A stretch of 64,000 nucleotides of DNA, taken from Dehalogenimonas sp. W. GTDB taxonomy: Bacteria; Chloroflexota; Dehalococcoidia; Dehalococcoidales; Dehalococcoidaceae. Location of the stretch: NCBI RefSeq assembly GCF_037094495.1, contig NZ_CP146612.1, forward strand, positions 744,001 through 808,000, written 5' to 3'. The notes under the pieces are model-generated. The model was not told where the DNA came from. It was given only the letters and a program-made list of their open reading frames with translations, and did no database searches. Positions 23,814 through 31,890 of this stretch are shown here, piece after piece; positions within the stretch are counted from its first letter, which is position 1; every line of letters begins with the position of its first letter. A program made the translations under genes and the position numbers.

Positions 23814-24227
23814 ATGAGGCAGGAATCATGCCAGGAACGGCTTAATTCGGAACTTCAGGATCGGCTGAAGGATATACGGACGCTTTGGCGGTTGTCTCAA
23901 AGAAATCCCGAGGTAACGCATCAGGAGTTAGGCAAGTTCGAGGAATACGGCTTAAGTTTCGACTATGTCGCCAAGGGCACTTTCCAAGACCAAAAGCGGG
24001 GGTATTTCCGCTGGCAATTATCTTGGGGCGGCCCCGCTGATGAGTTCCGCATTTACACGGATGAAAATCTCGACGCCGTTAATATCGAGTACTGGTTTCT
24101 GGATTGGAACGACGGAGCCAGTAAGAGGTTATCAGGGGGAGCCTTCAAACTACTCGATGAAATCTTCCAGTATTTCAAAGAGTTAGGCCTCGTGGAGGCC
24201 GAACGTTCCAAATCTTTAAGCTATTAG
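23814..24227 (+). CDS. Conserved hypothetical protein of the island
   Basis: 137 residues from the ATG at 23814, ten bases after a GGAG motif in GAAGGAGACAATAACG. An in-frame extension upstream to 23730 runs through the terminator and is not used. The protein is acidic and aromatic-rich, with LSFDYVAKGTFQ, KRGYFRWQLSWGGPADEFRIY and EYWFLDWNDGA. I recall similar small proteins as conserved unknowns on plasmids and islands, but no function. It has no signal peptide, membrane helix or cysteine cluster. Confidence 0.72.
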   Translation: MRQESCQERLNSELQDRLKDIRTLWRLSQRNPEVTHQELGKFEEYGLSFDYVAKGTFQDQKRGYFRWQLSWGGPADEFRIYTDENLDAVNIEYWFLDWNDGASKRLSGGAFKLLDEIFQYFKELGLVEAERSKSLSY

Positions 24228-24252
24228 CTCTCAAACTACTTTGAGGATTCTT

Positions 24253-24290
24253 AAAGGGGATTTCCCGAAATCGGGAAGTCCCCTTTTTTA
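24253..24290 (+). terminator. Intrinsic terminator
   Basis: AAAGGGGATTTCCCGA and its complement TCGGGAAGTCCCCTTT form a long stem with one mismatch, followed by T-rich sequence. Confidence 0.85.
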
Positions 24291-24348
24291 TTGTCTCCAT
24301 GCCGATGAAAAACCATCGTTTTTTAGACTCGAATGTTATAATTACATC

Positions 24349-24828
24349 ATGGTTAAATCATTACTACTTAAACGTGAAAAAGCGTTGATCCACGAATGGA
24401 TTACCAGGTTCATGGATTTCTCCGACATTATAGCCTATGCTTCGGGTTCAGATGTAGCTCCGAGTGAACAGGATCAAAACAAATACTCCGGGTTTCGTCA
24501 CTGGTTCATCCAAAATGAAGCCGCATTTCTTCCACTTTGGTGGAAGTACCTTGAGGGCAAGAACCTGGAATCTGGTGGCACCACGGGCAATGATTTCGAT
24601 TCAGATGGTGAAGAATCAGCCGCTTTTATCAATAATCCATTCGGCAATTACTACCACCCCAAAACCCTGGTGCAGACTTTCGTCCACTTAGGTTTACAAA
24701 AGCCCAACGTGAGTTGGGAGTCATGCGACGACCGGGCCGGAGACATGAGGACCGTTCTCATCGGCGTTTTGGGAATTGCTGTCGAGTTTTATCAGTGGGC
24801 GCTTGGGATGACGCGACCAGTAGACTAG
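24349..24828 (+). CDS. Hypothetical protein, probably from a leaderless mRNA
   Basis: 159 residues from the ATG at 24349. A longer frame from 24241 runs through the terminator and is rejected. A perfect TATAAT with a TG extension lies at 24337-24342, six bases before the ATG, so transcript and coding region should start together. The protein has no signal peptide. Visible features are an early basic helix (KSLLLKREKALIHEWITRF), aromatic HWFIQNEAAFLPLWWKYLEG and a C-terminal helix GVLGIAVEFYQWALGM. I do not recognise the family. Confidence 0.65.
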   Translation: MVKSLLLKREKALIHEWITRFMDFSDIIAYASGSDVAPSEQDQNKYSGFRHWFIQNEAAFLPLWWKYLEGKNLESGGTTGNDFDSDGEESAAFINNPFGNYYHPKTLVQTFVHLGLQKPNVSWESCDDRAGDMRTVLIGVLGIAVEFYQWALGMTRPVD

Positions 24829-24929
24829 TTCAATCGATAATTTCGAAGGTTGCCAGTTACACAACAACCTATCGTTAATGATCACACATAAGCAGAGAAG
24901 GTGTGATACTAGCCTGTATCGGGAAACAG

Positions 24930-25190
24930 AGGAGAGTCGGACTCTATCTAAATCGCAGGCTGGGATCTGGTCTTTTCTGGATATAACAACCGAGGGGCTT
25001 CATCAGCCCCTCGGTCAGTTTCGCAGAGAGCCACCCCAGGGTCTCCCGTGTTTCGGAGCGAGTTCGACGTCACGAGGAGGACTAAGACGGAAAGCCCTTG
25101 TTACAACCAAGGGACTTCCTCAGCCCCTCGGTAATTCTCGTAGAAACCCACTCCAGGATAAGTCGTGTTTCAGACCTAAATAAACTAGCG
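24930..25190. repeat. Dispersed intergenic repeat (family B), two units
   Basis: It contains GAGTCGGACTC (about 24933), a perfect hairpin CCGAGGGGCT/AGCCCCTCGG (24990-25014), then a second related unit with AGCCCCTCGG (about 25115) and a GTGTTTCAG end (about 25170). The same blocks recur at about 29489, 30111, 30575 and 42680. It lies before the CDGSH gene; no ORF in it looks real. Confidence 0.65.
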
Positions 25191-25256
25191 ATTTACAAAG
25201 TACTATAATTGCATAAAGGCGATATTTATTTAACAAACAAATGAGAGGAGACCAGC

Positions 25257-25939
25257 ATGGTGAAATCAACCGGTCAGAGATCCAAGAAATTTAAAATTGT
25301 GATCACCAAGGACGGCCCTTATGTGGTATCCGGAGGTGTGCCGCTTTCTGAACGTTTTACTTGCGTCGATAATGACGACCAGTGCCACGGCTGGAAAGAA
25401 GGGCAGAAATTTCCGATCCAAGAAAACTACGCACTCTGCAGATGCGGCCGATCTAGTACCAAACCCTTTTGCGACGGTACTCACGCCAAGATACATTTTA
25501 ACGGTACAGAAACGACATCGCGCAGTCCGTACCTCAATCAAGCCGAGGAAATCACTGGCCCGGATCTGAAACTGACCGACGCGCAAGGTTTTTGTGCCAG
25601 CGCCAGATTCTGCCATCGAGCAGACGGGACCTGGACATTAGTAGAAAACTCGGATGACCCAGAATCCCGGAAAACAGCTATCGAAGAAGCGTGTGACTGT
25701 CCCTCTGGAAGGCTCGTTGTATGGGACAACGGTGGAAAAGCCATTGAACCTGAATTTGAACCGTCGATAGGTTTGGTGAAGGACACTCAGGCAGGTAAAA
25801 TGGGCCCCCTTTGGGTTCGAGGGGGATTCCGATCGAGTCGGCTAATGGTCACACATACGAGGTCCGAAATCGAGTAACTCTTTGCCGATGCGGCAAAAGT
25901 TCGAACAAGCCGTTTTGTGATGGCAACCATCTGAAATAG
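25257..25939 (+). CDS. CDGSH iron-sulfur protein, interrupted by a frameshift near its 3' end
   Basis: The uninterrupted part (25257-25877) has one CDGSH motif (CRCGRSSTKPFCDGTH), a cysteine-containing middle region (FCHRADGTW, then CDCPSGRLVVWD) and then loses sense after LWVRGG. Adding one G to the run at 25821-25825 restores a coherent frame, GIPIESANGHTYEVRN then a second motif CRCGKSSNKPFCDGNH, to the TAG at 25937. The intact family has such two CDGSH motifs, each binding a [2Fe-2S] cluster. Either the gene is broken or a base was missed in a homopolymer. Start follows GAGAGGAG. Confidence 0.85.
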
Positions 25940-25954
25940 TGGTTTATTGGATAT

Positions 25955-26045
25955 CCACTCCATGAGCTCCCGTGTTTCAGGTATCATCTGACTCTCCCCC
26001 GTCTCCACCAGAAACATGACCGAGCCTTTAGGCGATGAGCCCACA
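25955..26045. repeat. Degenerate family B repeat
   Basis: It has TCCCGTGTTTCAG, CTGACTCTCCC and a GAGCCT/AGGCTC hairpin (about 26014-26053), resembling the repeat at 24930. From 26054 to 26248 nothing is visible except the probable promoter of the sigma gene. Confidence 0.4.
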
Positions 26046-26248
26046 GGCTCGTTTACTATGTGGATCTTGGATCTTCCTTAGTCGACGCGACCCATCGGTT
26101 ATTTTTACTCCCGCCCGCTCAGTTATATCCCCATTTCCAAGCAGCGTTTCTTGCCCTTAATCCGGGAACCTCGTATAGTTCAGCTACTCTCCCTTTCCTG
26201 TAACAAATACCTTTCGAGTCCGTTTATCATTATGAATATGAGTATATA

Positions 26249-26824
26249 GTGGCAAATCTGAAATCCGAAGCTCATACATCTATCGCAGATATAGACTCCG
26301 CTGTTAAAGGGGATACGGCTGCGTTTGGTCGGCTATTTGATATGTATGTCGATGACATTTATAAGCATGTATATTACAGGGTCGGGTCGGCCCAAGACGC
26401 TCAGGACATAAGTCAACAGGTTTTCATCAATGCTTTTAAGGCTATCAGTCGATTCCGAAATACCAATACACCGTTCCTCGGCTGGTTGATGAGAATCGCT
26501 CATAACTTGATCGTTGACTATTATCGGTCCAAGAAACCCCAATCTAATTTAGACCCGGAATTGGATATCCGAGATGAAGCTGAGGATCCAACAAAAATAT
26601 CCGAAAGACACGCAATTCAATCATTGCTGCAAAAAACCATTTTAAAGTTACCGGAGGCTCAACAACAAGTGATCTTATTTCACTTTATAGAAGGGTTTGA
26701 TTATCCACTTATCGCCAAGATGATTGGTAAAAGTGAAGGTGCTGTCAGAGTACTGCAGCACCGGGGATTAAGCTCACTGCGTCGTTTGCTCGGCTCGAAG
26801 GAGACTATACTATGGGAAACATAG
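26249..26824 (+). CDS. ECF-type RNA polymerase sigma factor
   Basis: 191 residues from a GTG. Region 2 is FGRLFDMYVDDIYKHVYYRV, DAQDISQQVFINAFKAISRF and PFLGWLMRIAHNLIVDYYRS; region 4 is LPEAQQQVILFHFIEGFDYPLIAKMIGKSEGAVRVLQHRGL. It directs polymerase to a stress regulon and is probably held inactive by the membrane protein encoded next, whose gene it overlaps by 13 bases. No strong Shine-Dalgarno precedes the GTG; the upstream region is AT-rich. Confidence 0.93.
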   Translation: MANLKSEAHTSIADIDSAVKGDTAAFGRLFDMYVDDIYKHVYYRVGSAQDAQDISQQVFINAFKAISRFRNTNTPFLGWLMRIAHNLIVDYYRSKKPQSNLDPELDIRDEAEDPTKISERHAIQSLLQKTILKLPEAQQQVILFHFIEGFDYPLIAKMIGKSEGAVRVLQHRGLSSLRRLLGSKETILWET

Positions 26825-28056
26825 AACATATTCTGGCTAAATGCATTACCGATATTGAGTCCGGCAGTTCTGACATTAAAACTTGCCTGAACCGATATCC
26901 ACATCACCGGCAGGAGTTGGAACATCTGCTTAAGCTCGCCGGTTCGATTCATCAGCCAGAAATCCCAATACCCTCGAATCAATGGAAGGCACTCACTAAA
27001 GCAAAAATATTTGAGGAAATTGCGCGGGAAAAACCCGTGCCTAATTTTTGGCAAAGATTTCCACCGTTACGATCAGTAGTAATGGCCGCCGTTGCTTTGA
27101 TGCTGGTCACTTCAGGAGGTACTGTATATGCAGCCCAATCTGCTTTGCCGGGTGAAACGCTCTACGGTATAAAAACCGTATGGGAACAAGTCAGAATGGG
27201 TTTGACCTTTGGAGATGAGAGTCGATTTGACTATTCTTTGGTTCTGGCTGAAAAAAGGATTGATGAAATCAGGAACCTTGGTGTAGCTTTAACTGATCAG
27301 GTATCCCCCTCCTCTTCAAGATACCAAGAACACATCAGCATGGCAACCGATATCATGAATCAGGATGAAACGGGAGTACTGAGGGAGCGTTTCTGCCTAG
27401 CCCTGCAAACCCATTTATCAACCCTAGATTCAATCATAGATTCAACCGTCGGCCATATCAGGGTGGAACTCACCACAATGAGCGAGTTCCAATTTCAACA
27501 GCAGGCCAAAGGATTGGTCGCTTTTGCCGAAATCGACCCTGTGAAGGCTACCAAGCTCAATTTAGCTGCAATGGATTATCAATTGCTACGGGCGCAAATG
27601 ATGGCTGAGCAAGGACACCAAGAAGATTCTTTAAATGCCCTCAACCGATATGGAGAACTCAAGCGGAATGGCCAGGGATTTGGTCGGGGGTCGGGACAAG
27701 AGACGATGGAGATAGATCGGCTGAACGCCGCCGCGACTAATGCCCAGCTTCAATGTCTAAGTGGTATGTATGCCAAGGCGTCAAATGAAAACATTTCCCT
27801 GATTGAGAAGGCGATGATTGGCGCCGCCGGAGATTATAAGCAAGCGGTGCAAAGTCTTAACGCTGCCGGGTATTCAGGAAAAATCCCCGATAGCCCGACC
27901 ATACCATCCCAGATACCAGCAGTGCTCCAGCAACAGATCCAAACAGCCGCTTCCGAAGAACCATCCCAAGGTGGAGCAGATAATGATGACCAGGGTGATC
28001 AAGGGACTGGTTCCGGTGGTACGGGAGGTTCTTCTGGAGGTGGTAATGGTCGATAA
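26812..28056 (+). CDS. Membrane-anchored anti-sigma-like protein with DUF5667 domain
   Basis: 414 residues. The cytoplasmic N-terminus (about 85 residues) is helical and should hold the sigma factor. One transmembrane helix follows (SVVMAAVALMLVTSGGTVYAA). The outer part begins ALPGETLYGIKTVWEQVRMGLTFG and AEKRIDEIRNLG, the DUF5667 pattern of sigma-regulator proteins. The last 40 residues are Gly/Ser/Asp-rich and probably unstructured. Overlap with the sigma gene supports a sigma/anti-sigma pair sensing an envelope signal. Confidence 0.85.
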   Translation: MGNIEHILAKCITDIESGSSDIKTCLNRYPHHRQELEHLLKLAGSIHQPEIPIPSNQWKALTKAKIFEEIAREKPVPNFWQRFPPLRSVVMAAVALMLVTSGGTVYAAQSALPGETLYGIKTVWEQVRMGLTFGDESRFDYSLVLAEKRIDEIRNLGVALTDQVSPSSSRYQEHISMATDIMNQDETGVLRERFCLALQTHLSTLDSIIDSTVGHIRVELTTMSEFQFQQQAKGLVAFAEIDPVKATKLNLAAMDYQLLRAQMMAEQGHQEDSLNALNRYGELKRNGQGFGRGSGQETMEIDRLNAAATNAQLQCLSGMYAKASNENISLIEKAMIGAAGDYKQAVQSLNAAGYSGKIPDSPTIPSQIPAVLQQQIQTAASEEPSQGGADNDDQGDQGTGSGGTGGSSGGGNGR

Positions 28057-28120
28057 TAGTGTAACAAATTAGACTTTGTCCCCGTTAAACAGGATAGAAA
28101 TATTAGAAAGGGGACAGACC

Positions 28121-28537
28121 ATGGTCAACACACTCCTGGTAACACTGGCGGGGGCCGCAGTCCTGGTATCAACATCGGTGGGGGCGGTTGTTGCTTCAGA
28201 AAGTCAATCCAACACCACAACTGAGAGGGAACAAAACAGGTTGGTTGTTTGCGAAGAACCAATCCAAACCCAAGCTCAATTACGTGAAATGGAACAACTC
28301 CGCGATCAGTTACGTTCTCAGACGCAGACTCAAGACTGTCTTGATCTTGGGGCAGCGGAACAAAACCGGTTAGGCCAGAATGCCGATGTCAATGAATTAG
28401 GCGTCGGCTATCATGGATCAAGCGAAGTAGACCCCAGTTTAGCCTACCAATTGGGTGAACCTAAAAACGGTAATTCTTACGGTGAGTCAGGTGATGGCAC
28501 TGGACCCGGCGACCAGCGTCAGTGGGGTAAATCTTAA
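28121..28537 (+). CDS. Secreted Gln-rich hypothetical protein
   Basis: 138 residues from the ATG at 28121, which follows AAAGGGGAC; the longer frame from 28076 begins just after the preceding stop and has no ribosome-binding site. It starts with a signal peptide (LLVTLAGAAVLVSTSVGAVVASE). The mature part is rich in Gln, Glu and Asn (REMEQLRDQLRSQTQTQDC) and has two cysteines. It is the third gene of the sigma operon and is probably exported. No family recognised. Confidence 0.72.
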   Translation: MVNTLLVTLAGAAVLVSTSVGAVVASESQSNTTTEREQNRLVVCEEPIQTQAQLREMEQLRDQLRSQTQTQDCLDLGAAEQNRLGQNADVNELGVGYHGSSEVDPSLAYQLGEPKNGNSYGESGDGTGPGDQRQWGKS

Positions 28538-28592
28538 TTCCTGAAGACCAAGCATTTACCTCAATCAAAATAACACCTGGTAGGAGAAAACC

Positions 28593-28754
28593 ATGAAAAC
28601 AAAGGGAGCAATCCTAGTGATCGTAGGAGTAATAATCATCTCTATCGTAGCCGCCAGCCCCGTGGCCGCATCCGGTGACAAGGTGCGGGGTGAGAACGGC
28701 CAAGGTGAAGTTAATCAGTTACAGGTTGAGAACCCGTCGCCATTCCAGCCATAA
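28593..28754 (+). CDS. Secreted small protein, 53 aa
   Basis: ATG at 28593 follows TAGGAGAAAACC. The peptide has a clear signal sequence (KGAILVIVGVIIISIVAASP with a VAA-S cleavage region) and a mature part of about 27 residues rich in Gly, Gln, Asn and Glu (GENGQGEVNQLQVENPSP). It resembles the preceding protein in composition, and both lie between the anti-sigma and DUF2202 genes. Confidence 0.65.
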   Translation: MKTKGAILVIVGVIIISIVAASPVAASGDKVRGENGQGEVNQLQVENPSPFQP

Positions 28755-28783
28755 AAACATATAAATATGAAAGGGCAACCAGT

Positions 28784-29434
28784 ATGAATAAAATGACAAG
28801 AGTTGGTCTTGGTGCAACAACTGCGTTATTGCTAATCACATCCGTTGGAGCTATTGGACTGGCCGCAGGTAATGCCGGATACGGCAGGTATGGACAAGAG
28901 GCGCTAACCCAAGCTGTTGTTTGTGATTGCGTTTCTTCATTGTCCGACACTGAGGCACATGATGTGTTGTTTATGAGAGAAGAAGAAAAGGTCGCCCGAG
29001 ATGTCTACCTGACTATGGCTAGTTTATGGACTTATCGGACCTTCAACAACATAAGCCAAAGCGAACAAAAACACATGGATGCCTTGCAAAACGTGATTGA
29101 ACAATACGGATTGATTGACCCAGTGGGGAGCAACGGAGTAGGTGTTTTCACCAATAACGAATTACAGGGACTTTATGATGCTCTGATCGTTCAAGGGAGC
29201 GTTTCAGTCATCGATGCATTGAAGGTCGGGGCTGCAATCGAAGAAATCGATATTCTCGACCTCAGAGAATGCCTTGAAAGAACTGATAACATAGATATTC
29301 AAAGAGTGTACCAGAATCTTATCAGGGGATCCGAGAACCATCTTCGGGCATTCGTCAATGCTTTGGAGGTTCGAGGCCTAGTGTATGAACCACAGTACCT
29401 GTCAATAGCTGAATACAACTTAATCATCAATTAA
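28784..29434 (+). CDS. Exported DUF2202 (ferritin-like) protein
   Basis: 216 residues. A signal peptide (TTALLLITSVGAIGLAAG) is followed by the DUF2202 pattern LFMREEEKVARDVYLTMASL, TFNNISQSEQKHMDALQNVI and a later SENHLRAFVNAL. The two ExxH-like pairs (SEQKH and SENH), with the EEEK glutamates, suggest a four-helix ferritin-like fold that could bind a di-iron site, though the family has no settled function. Last gene of the sigma operon, so possibly a stress effector outside the membrane. Confidence 0.85.
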   Translation: MNKMTRVGLGATTALLLITSVGAIGLAAGNAGYGRYGQEALTQAVVCDCVSSLSDTEAHDVLFMREEEKVARDVYLTMASLWTYRTFNNISQSEQKHMDALQNVIEQYGLIDPVGSNGVGVFTNNELQGLYDALIVQGSVSVIDALKVGAAIEEIDILDLRECLERTDNIDIQRVYQNLIRGSENHLRAFVNALEVRGLVYEPQYLSIAEYNLIIN

Positions 29435-29488
29435 TTCGAAAAACAAGTAACTCTGAGCCTTAACGTCGTTTCCAGAGAAAATATCAAT

Positions 29489-29630
29489 AACAACCGAGGG
29501 GCTGATGAAGCCTCTCGGTTGTTATTAAACCTCCTCCTCCTCGAAGCGGCGGACTCTGCTTAGAACACGACCTATCCTGGGGTGGCTCTCTGCGAAACTG
29601 ACCGAGGGGCTGATGAAGCCCGAGGTACTG
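29489..29630. repeat. Dispersed intergenic repeat (family B), with terminator hairpin
   Basis: The hairpin AACAACCGAGGGGCT/AGCCTCTCGGTTGTT (29489-29523) ends with TTATTAAA and can terminate the sigma operon. CGGACTCTGCTTAGAACACG, close to the family consensus, follows at about 29549, and a second CCGAGGGGCTGATGAAGCC at about 29602. Confidence 0.7.
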
Positions 29631-29678
29631 AATCACTCGCACGGCATGCTTTGGATCTAATGTCGTATAATTAATCTC

Positions 29679-30065
29679 ATGAAGAAATTCAACTTTCGTC
29701 TATTCGCACTGGTTTTGGCCTCATTGGTGGATGAAGCGATATTGTTCATTATTGTATTGTGGCTTCTACCACTAGTCGGCATCGAGTTGCCGGTATGGGT
29801 CATTATTCTCCTGGCGGCAGTTTTTCTAGGAATTGGTATAGCAATCTACTTCTTGTTAAGCGGTAAACCAACTCTTGGTTTCGAAAGCCAAATCGGGATG
29901 AGGGGAATTACTGAGACACGAATTGCCCGCCAGGGTACAGTAAGAATTGGCAACGAGTTATGGTCAGCGGCAACAACGGGAGAAGCAATCGAAAAAGACA
30001 CGCCGGTAGTTGTCATAAACCAAAAAGCATTAATTCTAATAGTCAGCCGCGAGTTACCATCATAA
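29679..30065 (+). CDS. NfeD-like membrane protein
   Basis: 128 residues: two transmembrane helices (about residues 8-33 and 38-60), then a C-terminal OB-fold segment with GMRGITETRIARQGTVRIGNELW and EAIEKDTPVVVINQKALILIV, as in NfeD proteins. Partners are usually stomatin-like proteins, and none is adjacent. TATAAT (29666-29671) ends seven bases before the ATG, so the mRNA is probably leaderless. Confidence 0.8.
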   Translation: MKKFNFRLFALVLASLVDEAILFIIVLWLLPLVGIELPVWVIILLAAVFLGIGIAIYFLLSGKPTLGFESQIGMRGITETRIARQGTVRIGNELWSAATTGEAIEKDTPVVVINQKALILIVSRELPS

Positions 30066-30110
30066 CGCAATCCCGTTGATATCTGTTTGAGATTATGGCT
30101 CGATAAACCG

Positions 30111-30315
30111 GTAGCAGCCGAGGGGCTGAAAAACCCCTCGGCTGCTACTAGAACCTTTGGTCTTCATCTTACTGAGAGTCGGACTCTGCCTGAAACACGC
30201 CAGACATCGGATCTCGGCTTTGATGAGGGAAAGGCTGATAAAGCCTTTCCCTCACTGTTTAGCTTCGTCCTCCTGGGAGTCGGACTTTGCCTGAACCACG
30301 GGTGTTGGAGTTTGC
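30111..30315. repeat. Dispersed intergenic repeat (family B), two units
   Basis: A perfect hairpin GTAGCAGCCGAGGGG/CCCCTCGGCTGCTAC (30111-30148), GAGTCGGACTCTGCCTGAAA (about 30174), a second hairpin TGAGGGAAAGGCT/AGCCTTTCCCTCA (30224-30254), then GAGTCGGACTTTGCCTGAAC (about 30279). Both units share the order hairpin then GAGTCGGACT core. It fills the space between the NfeD-like gene and the zinc-ribbon gene. Confidence 0.75.
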
Positions 30316-30370
30316 GGTAGCCTAATCACTGTTTTAGCCCACACCCTTTGGCGCCTTAGACGGTGTTTTT

Positions 30371-30508
30371 CTAAGTATTCCGCGCAGTTTTGTCCCAATG
30401 TGGGTTGTGGCAACTGGGGCAAATTTTAGGTATTTCGACTCTGGCAACCCAATTATGACCACAGTGCTTACAGGTTTTTTCTTTAGAAGCGGGTAGTTTT
30501 TTCGCCAT
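30371..30508 (-). CDS. Small zinc-ribbon protein, 45 aa
   Basis: On the minus strand, an ATG at 30506-30508 follows AAGGAG. The peptide has two Cys pairs, CKHCGHNW and CPSCHNPHWD, separated by 13 residues, a treble-clef/zinc-ribbon layout, behind a basic start (MAKKLPASKEKT). It may bind nucleic acid or act as a small adaptor; the target is unknown. Confidence 0.72.
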   Translation of the reverse strand: MAKKLPASKEKTCKHCGHNWVARVEIPKICPSCHNPHWDKTARNT

Positions 30509-30574
30509 GGTTACTCCTTTTATCGCTCATATATGACTGTTTGATTAACTATACCACGGCATTGCCAGATTTAT

Positions 30575-30790
30575 TTTCATACGTCGGACTCCACAGAAAA
30601 CCCCAGGCGTAGGGGAGAATAATTCGAACAGAGAGGTTTTCCCTTTGTTTCTTTACTAGTCCTCCTCGAGGAGTCGGACTCTGTCTGAAACACGACCTGG
30701 ACTCTATCTGTGCTTGAAATGGGCGGAAAAGCATTTGCCCTTTCCGCCCTTTAGTTTAGGTTTATCGCTGTCCTCCTCGGATTCTGATAA
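30575..30790. repeat. Dispersed intergenic repeat (family B)
   Basis: GTCGGACTCCACAGAAAACC (about 30583), TCCTCCTCGAGGAGTCGGACT followed by CTGTCTGAAACACG (about 30660-30693), a hairpin GGGCGGAAA/TTTCCGCCC (30721-30749), and TCCTCCTCGGA at the end. Confidence 0.72.
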
Positions 30791-30817
30791 CATTCACTAG
30801 GTTAAGAAAAGTCCGAA

Positions 30818-31687
30818 CTAGGCTTTAGGTCTCAAGTTTTCAATTACTTTAATATCCACCCACCAGATATCCTCGTTTAGTGCGAAAAAAAGATATTTCC
30901 CGTCTGGCGATATATAGGCGCCTCCAGCCATGGGGTCGAAGCTGTGCTTAGTTAGGTCTATTGCGGCCTCCCAGGTTCCATCGGCCTTTTTGAAACAAAC
31001 GAATAAATGGGTTCCTCCATCCACATCGAAGAGGATATAGCTGCCGTCTGGGGCGATACAGGGGTGAGCTTGGCTACCGAGATAAGTCGGAATGTCCAGG
31101 CGATCATATTTAATAAATTGACCTCCTTCGACCGTGACTTTTGCAAGGTGGGTTTGGCGATTAATATTCCATGATGACATGTCAGAAGTGTAAATGGTCC
31201 CGTCATGAGATGAACTCAAAAACATGCCTTGACCCGCATATTTTGGCTCAGACCATCTGTTTGGAACCCTTTCTACAAAATAATATGGCGGCAACCCAGT
31301 CTGTACTGGGGGATAAGGATGTTGCCACATAAAATACAATCTCTTGTTGTCAAAAGTCAGGTGTACTTCGCCGGCTCCATAGGCTGCGGTGGCCATTAAT
31401 GGTTCAGGCGTTGTCCACTTACCATCAATTAACTTGGTGAATAATATTTTGGATGGGGCATCACCGTATTGACGCGAAAAATAATACTCTTTGCCATCTG
31501 GAGAAAAGGAGCCGGACCATTCGAATTGATTGGGATCAGAGACGATTCCCGGGGCGAATATTTGGGGTTCTGTCCCTGGTGGTTCTTGACTTAGATAGGA
31601 AGTGCTATGAGATTCTGATTGTCCACAACTTACGATGGCAAACAGCATAAGTAGAGCTAAGATGGTGTTTACTGTAATCTTCAGCAC
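30818..31687 (-). CDS. Lipoprotein with PD40/TolB-like beta-propeller
   Basis: About 289 residues from the GTG at 31685-31687, which follows AAGGAGGATACC. A lipoprotein signal ends at the lipobox IVSC. Four or more propeller blades are visible through repeats such as GSFSPDGKEYYFSR, AHPCIAPDGSYILFDVDGG and GAYISPDGKYLFFALNEDIWWV. The in-frame upstream extension (to 31741) is the remnant of another gene. It should be lipid-anchored outside the membrane; ligand unknown. Last gene of the LAL-associated block. Confidence 0.85.
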   Translation of the reverse strand: MLKITVNTILALLMLFAIVSCGQSESHSTSYLSQEPPGTEPQIFAPGIVSDPNQFEWSGSFSPDGKEYYFSRQYGDAPSKILFTKLIDGKWTTPEPLMATAAYGAGEVHLTFDNKRLYFMWQHPYPPVQTGLPPYYFVERVPNRWSEPKYAGQGMFLSSSHDGTIYTSDMSSWNINRQTHLAKVTVEGGQFIKYDRLDIPTYLGSQAHPCIAPDGSYILFDVDGGTHLFVCFKKADGTWEAAIDLTKHSFDPMAGGAYISPDGKYLFFALNEDIWWVDIKVIENLRPKA

Positions 31688-31780
31688 GGTATCCTCCTTG
31701 TTTTGGGGCGTAGGTTTTTCCACTTCTTTCAGCTGCAGCACCTCGGGCGGGCCCTATTGGGTGTAGACGATGGCTTTCAT
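31688..31780 (-). pseudogene. Remnant of a quinone oxidoreductase (MDR) gene with a nonsense codon
   Basis: An ATG at 31778-31780 after GGAGGATTGAA begins MKAIVYTQ, then TAG, then in the same frame GPPEVLQLKEVEKPTP. This is the N-terminus of a zinc-type alcohol dehydrogenase/quinone reductase (compare MKAIVSPKYGSPDALRFLEV at 33296) with the usual Tyr codon turned into a stop and the rest deleted. The remaining frame runs into the lipoprotein gene. Confidence 0.78.
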
Positions 31781-31890
31781 TTCAATCCTCCAGTAAATAC
31801 TGGCTGGCACCTTCGGCAGTTATGGCGGATAGGTTGAAGTTACGGATGATCAGCCAGAATCCTGGGAACAATTCGTTTAGAACCATTGGG

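Noticed and set aside
24878-25183. 101-codon frame inside the family B repeat
   Set aside because: It is made from repeat sequence only, with no ribosome-binding site; similar frames do not persist in other copies.
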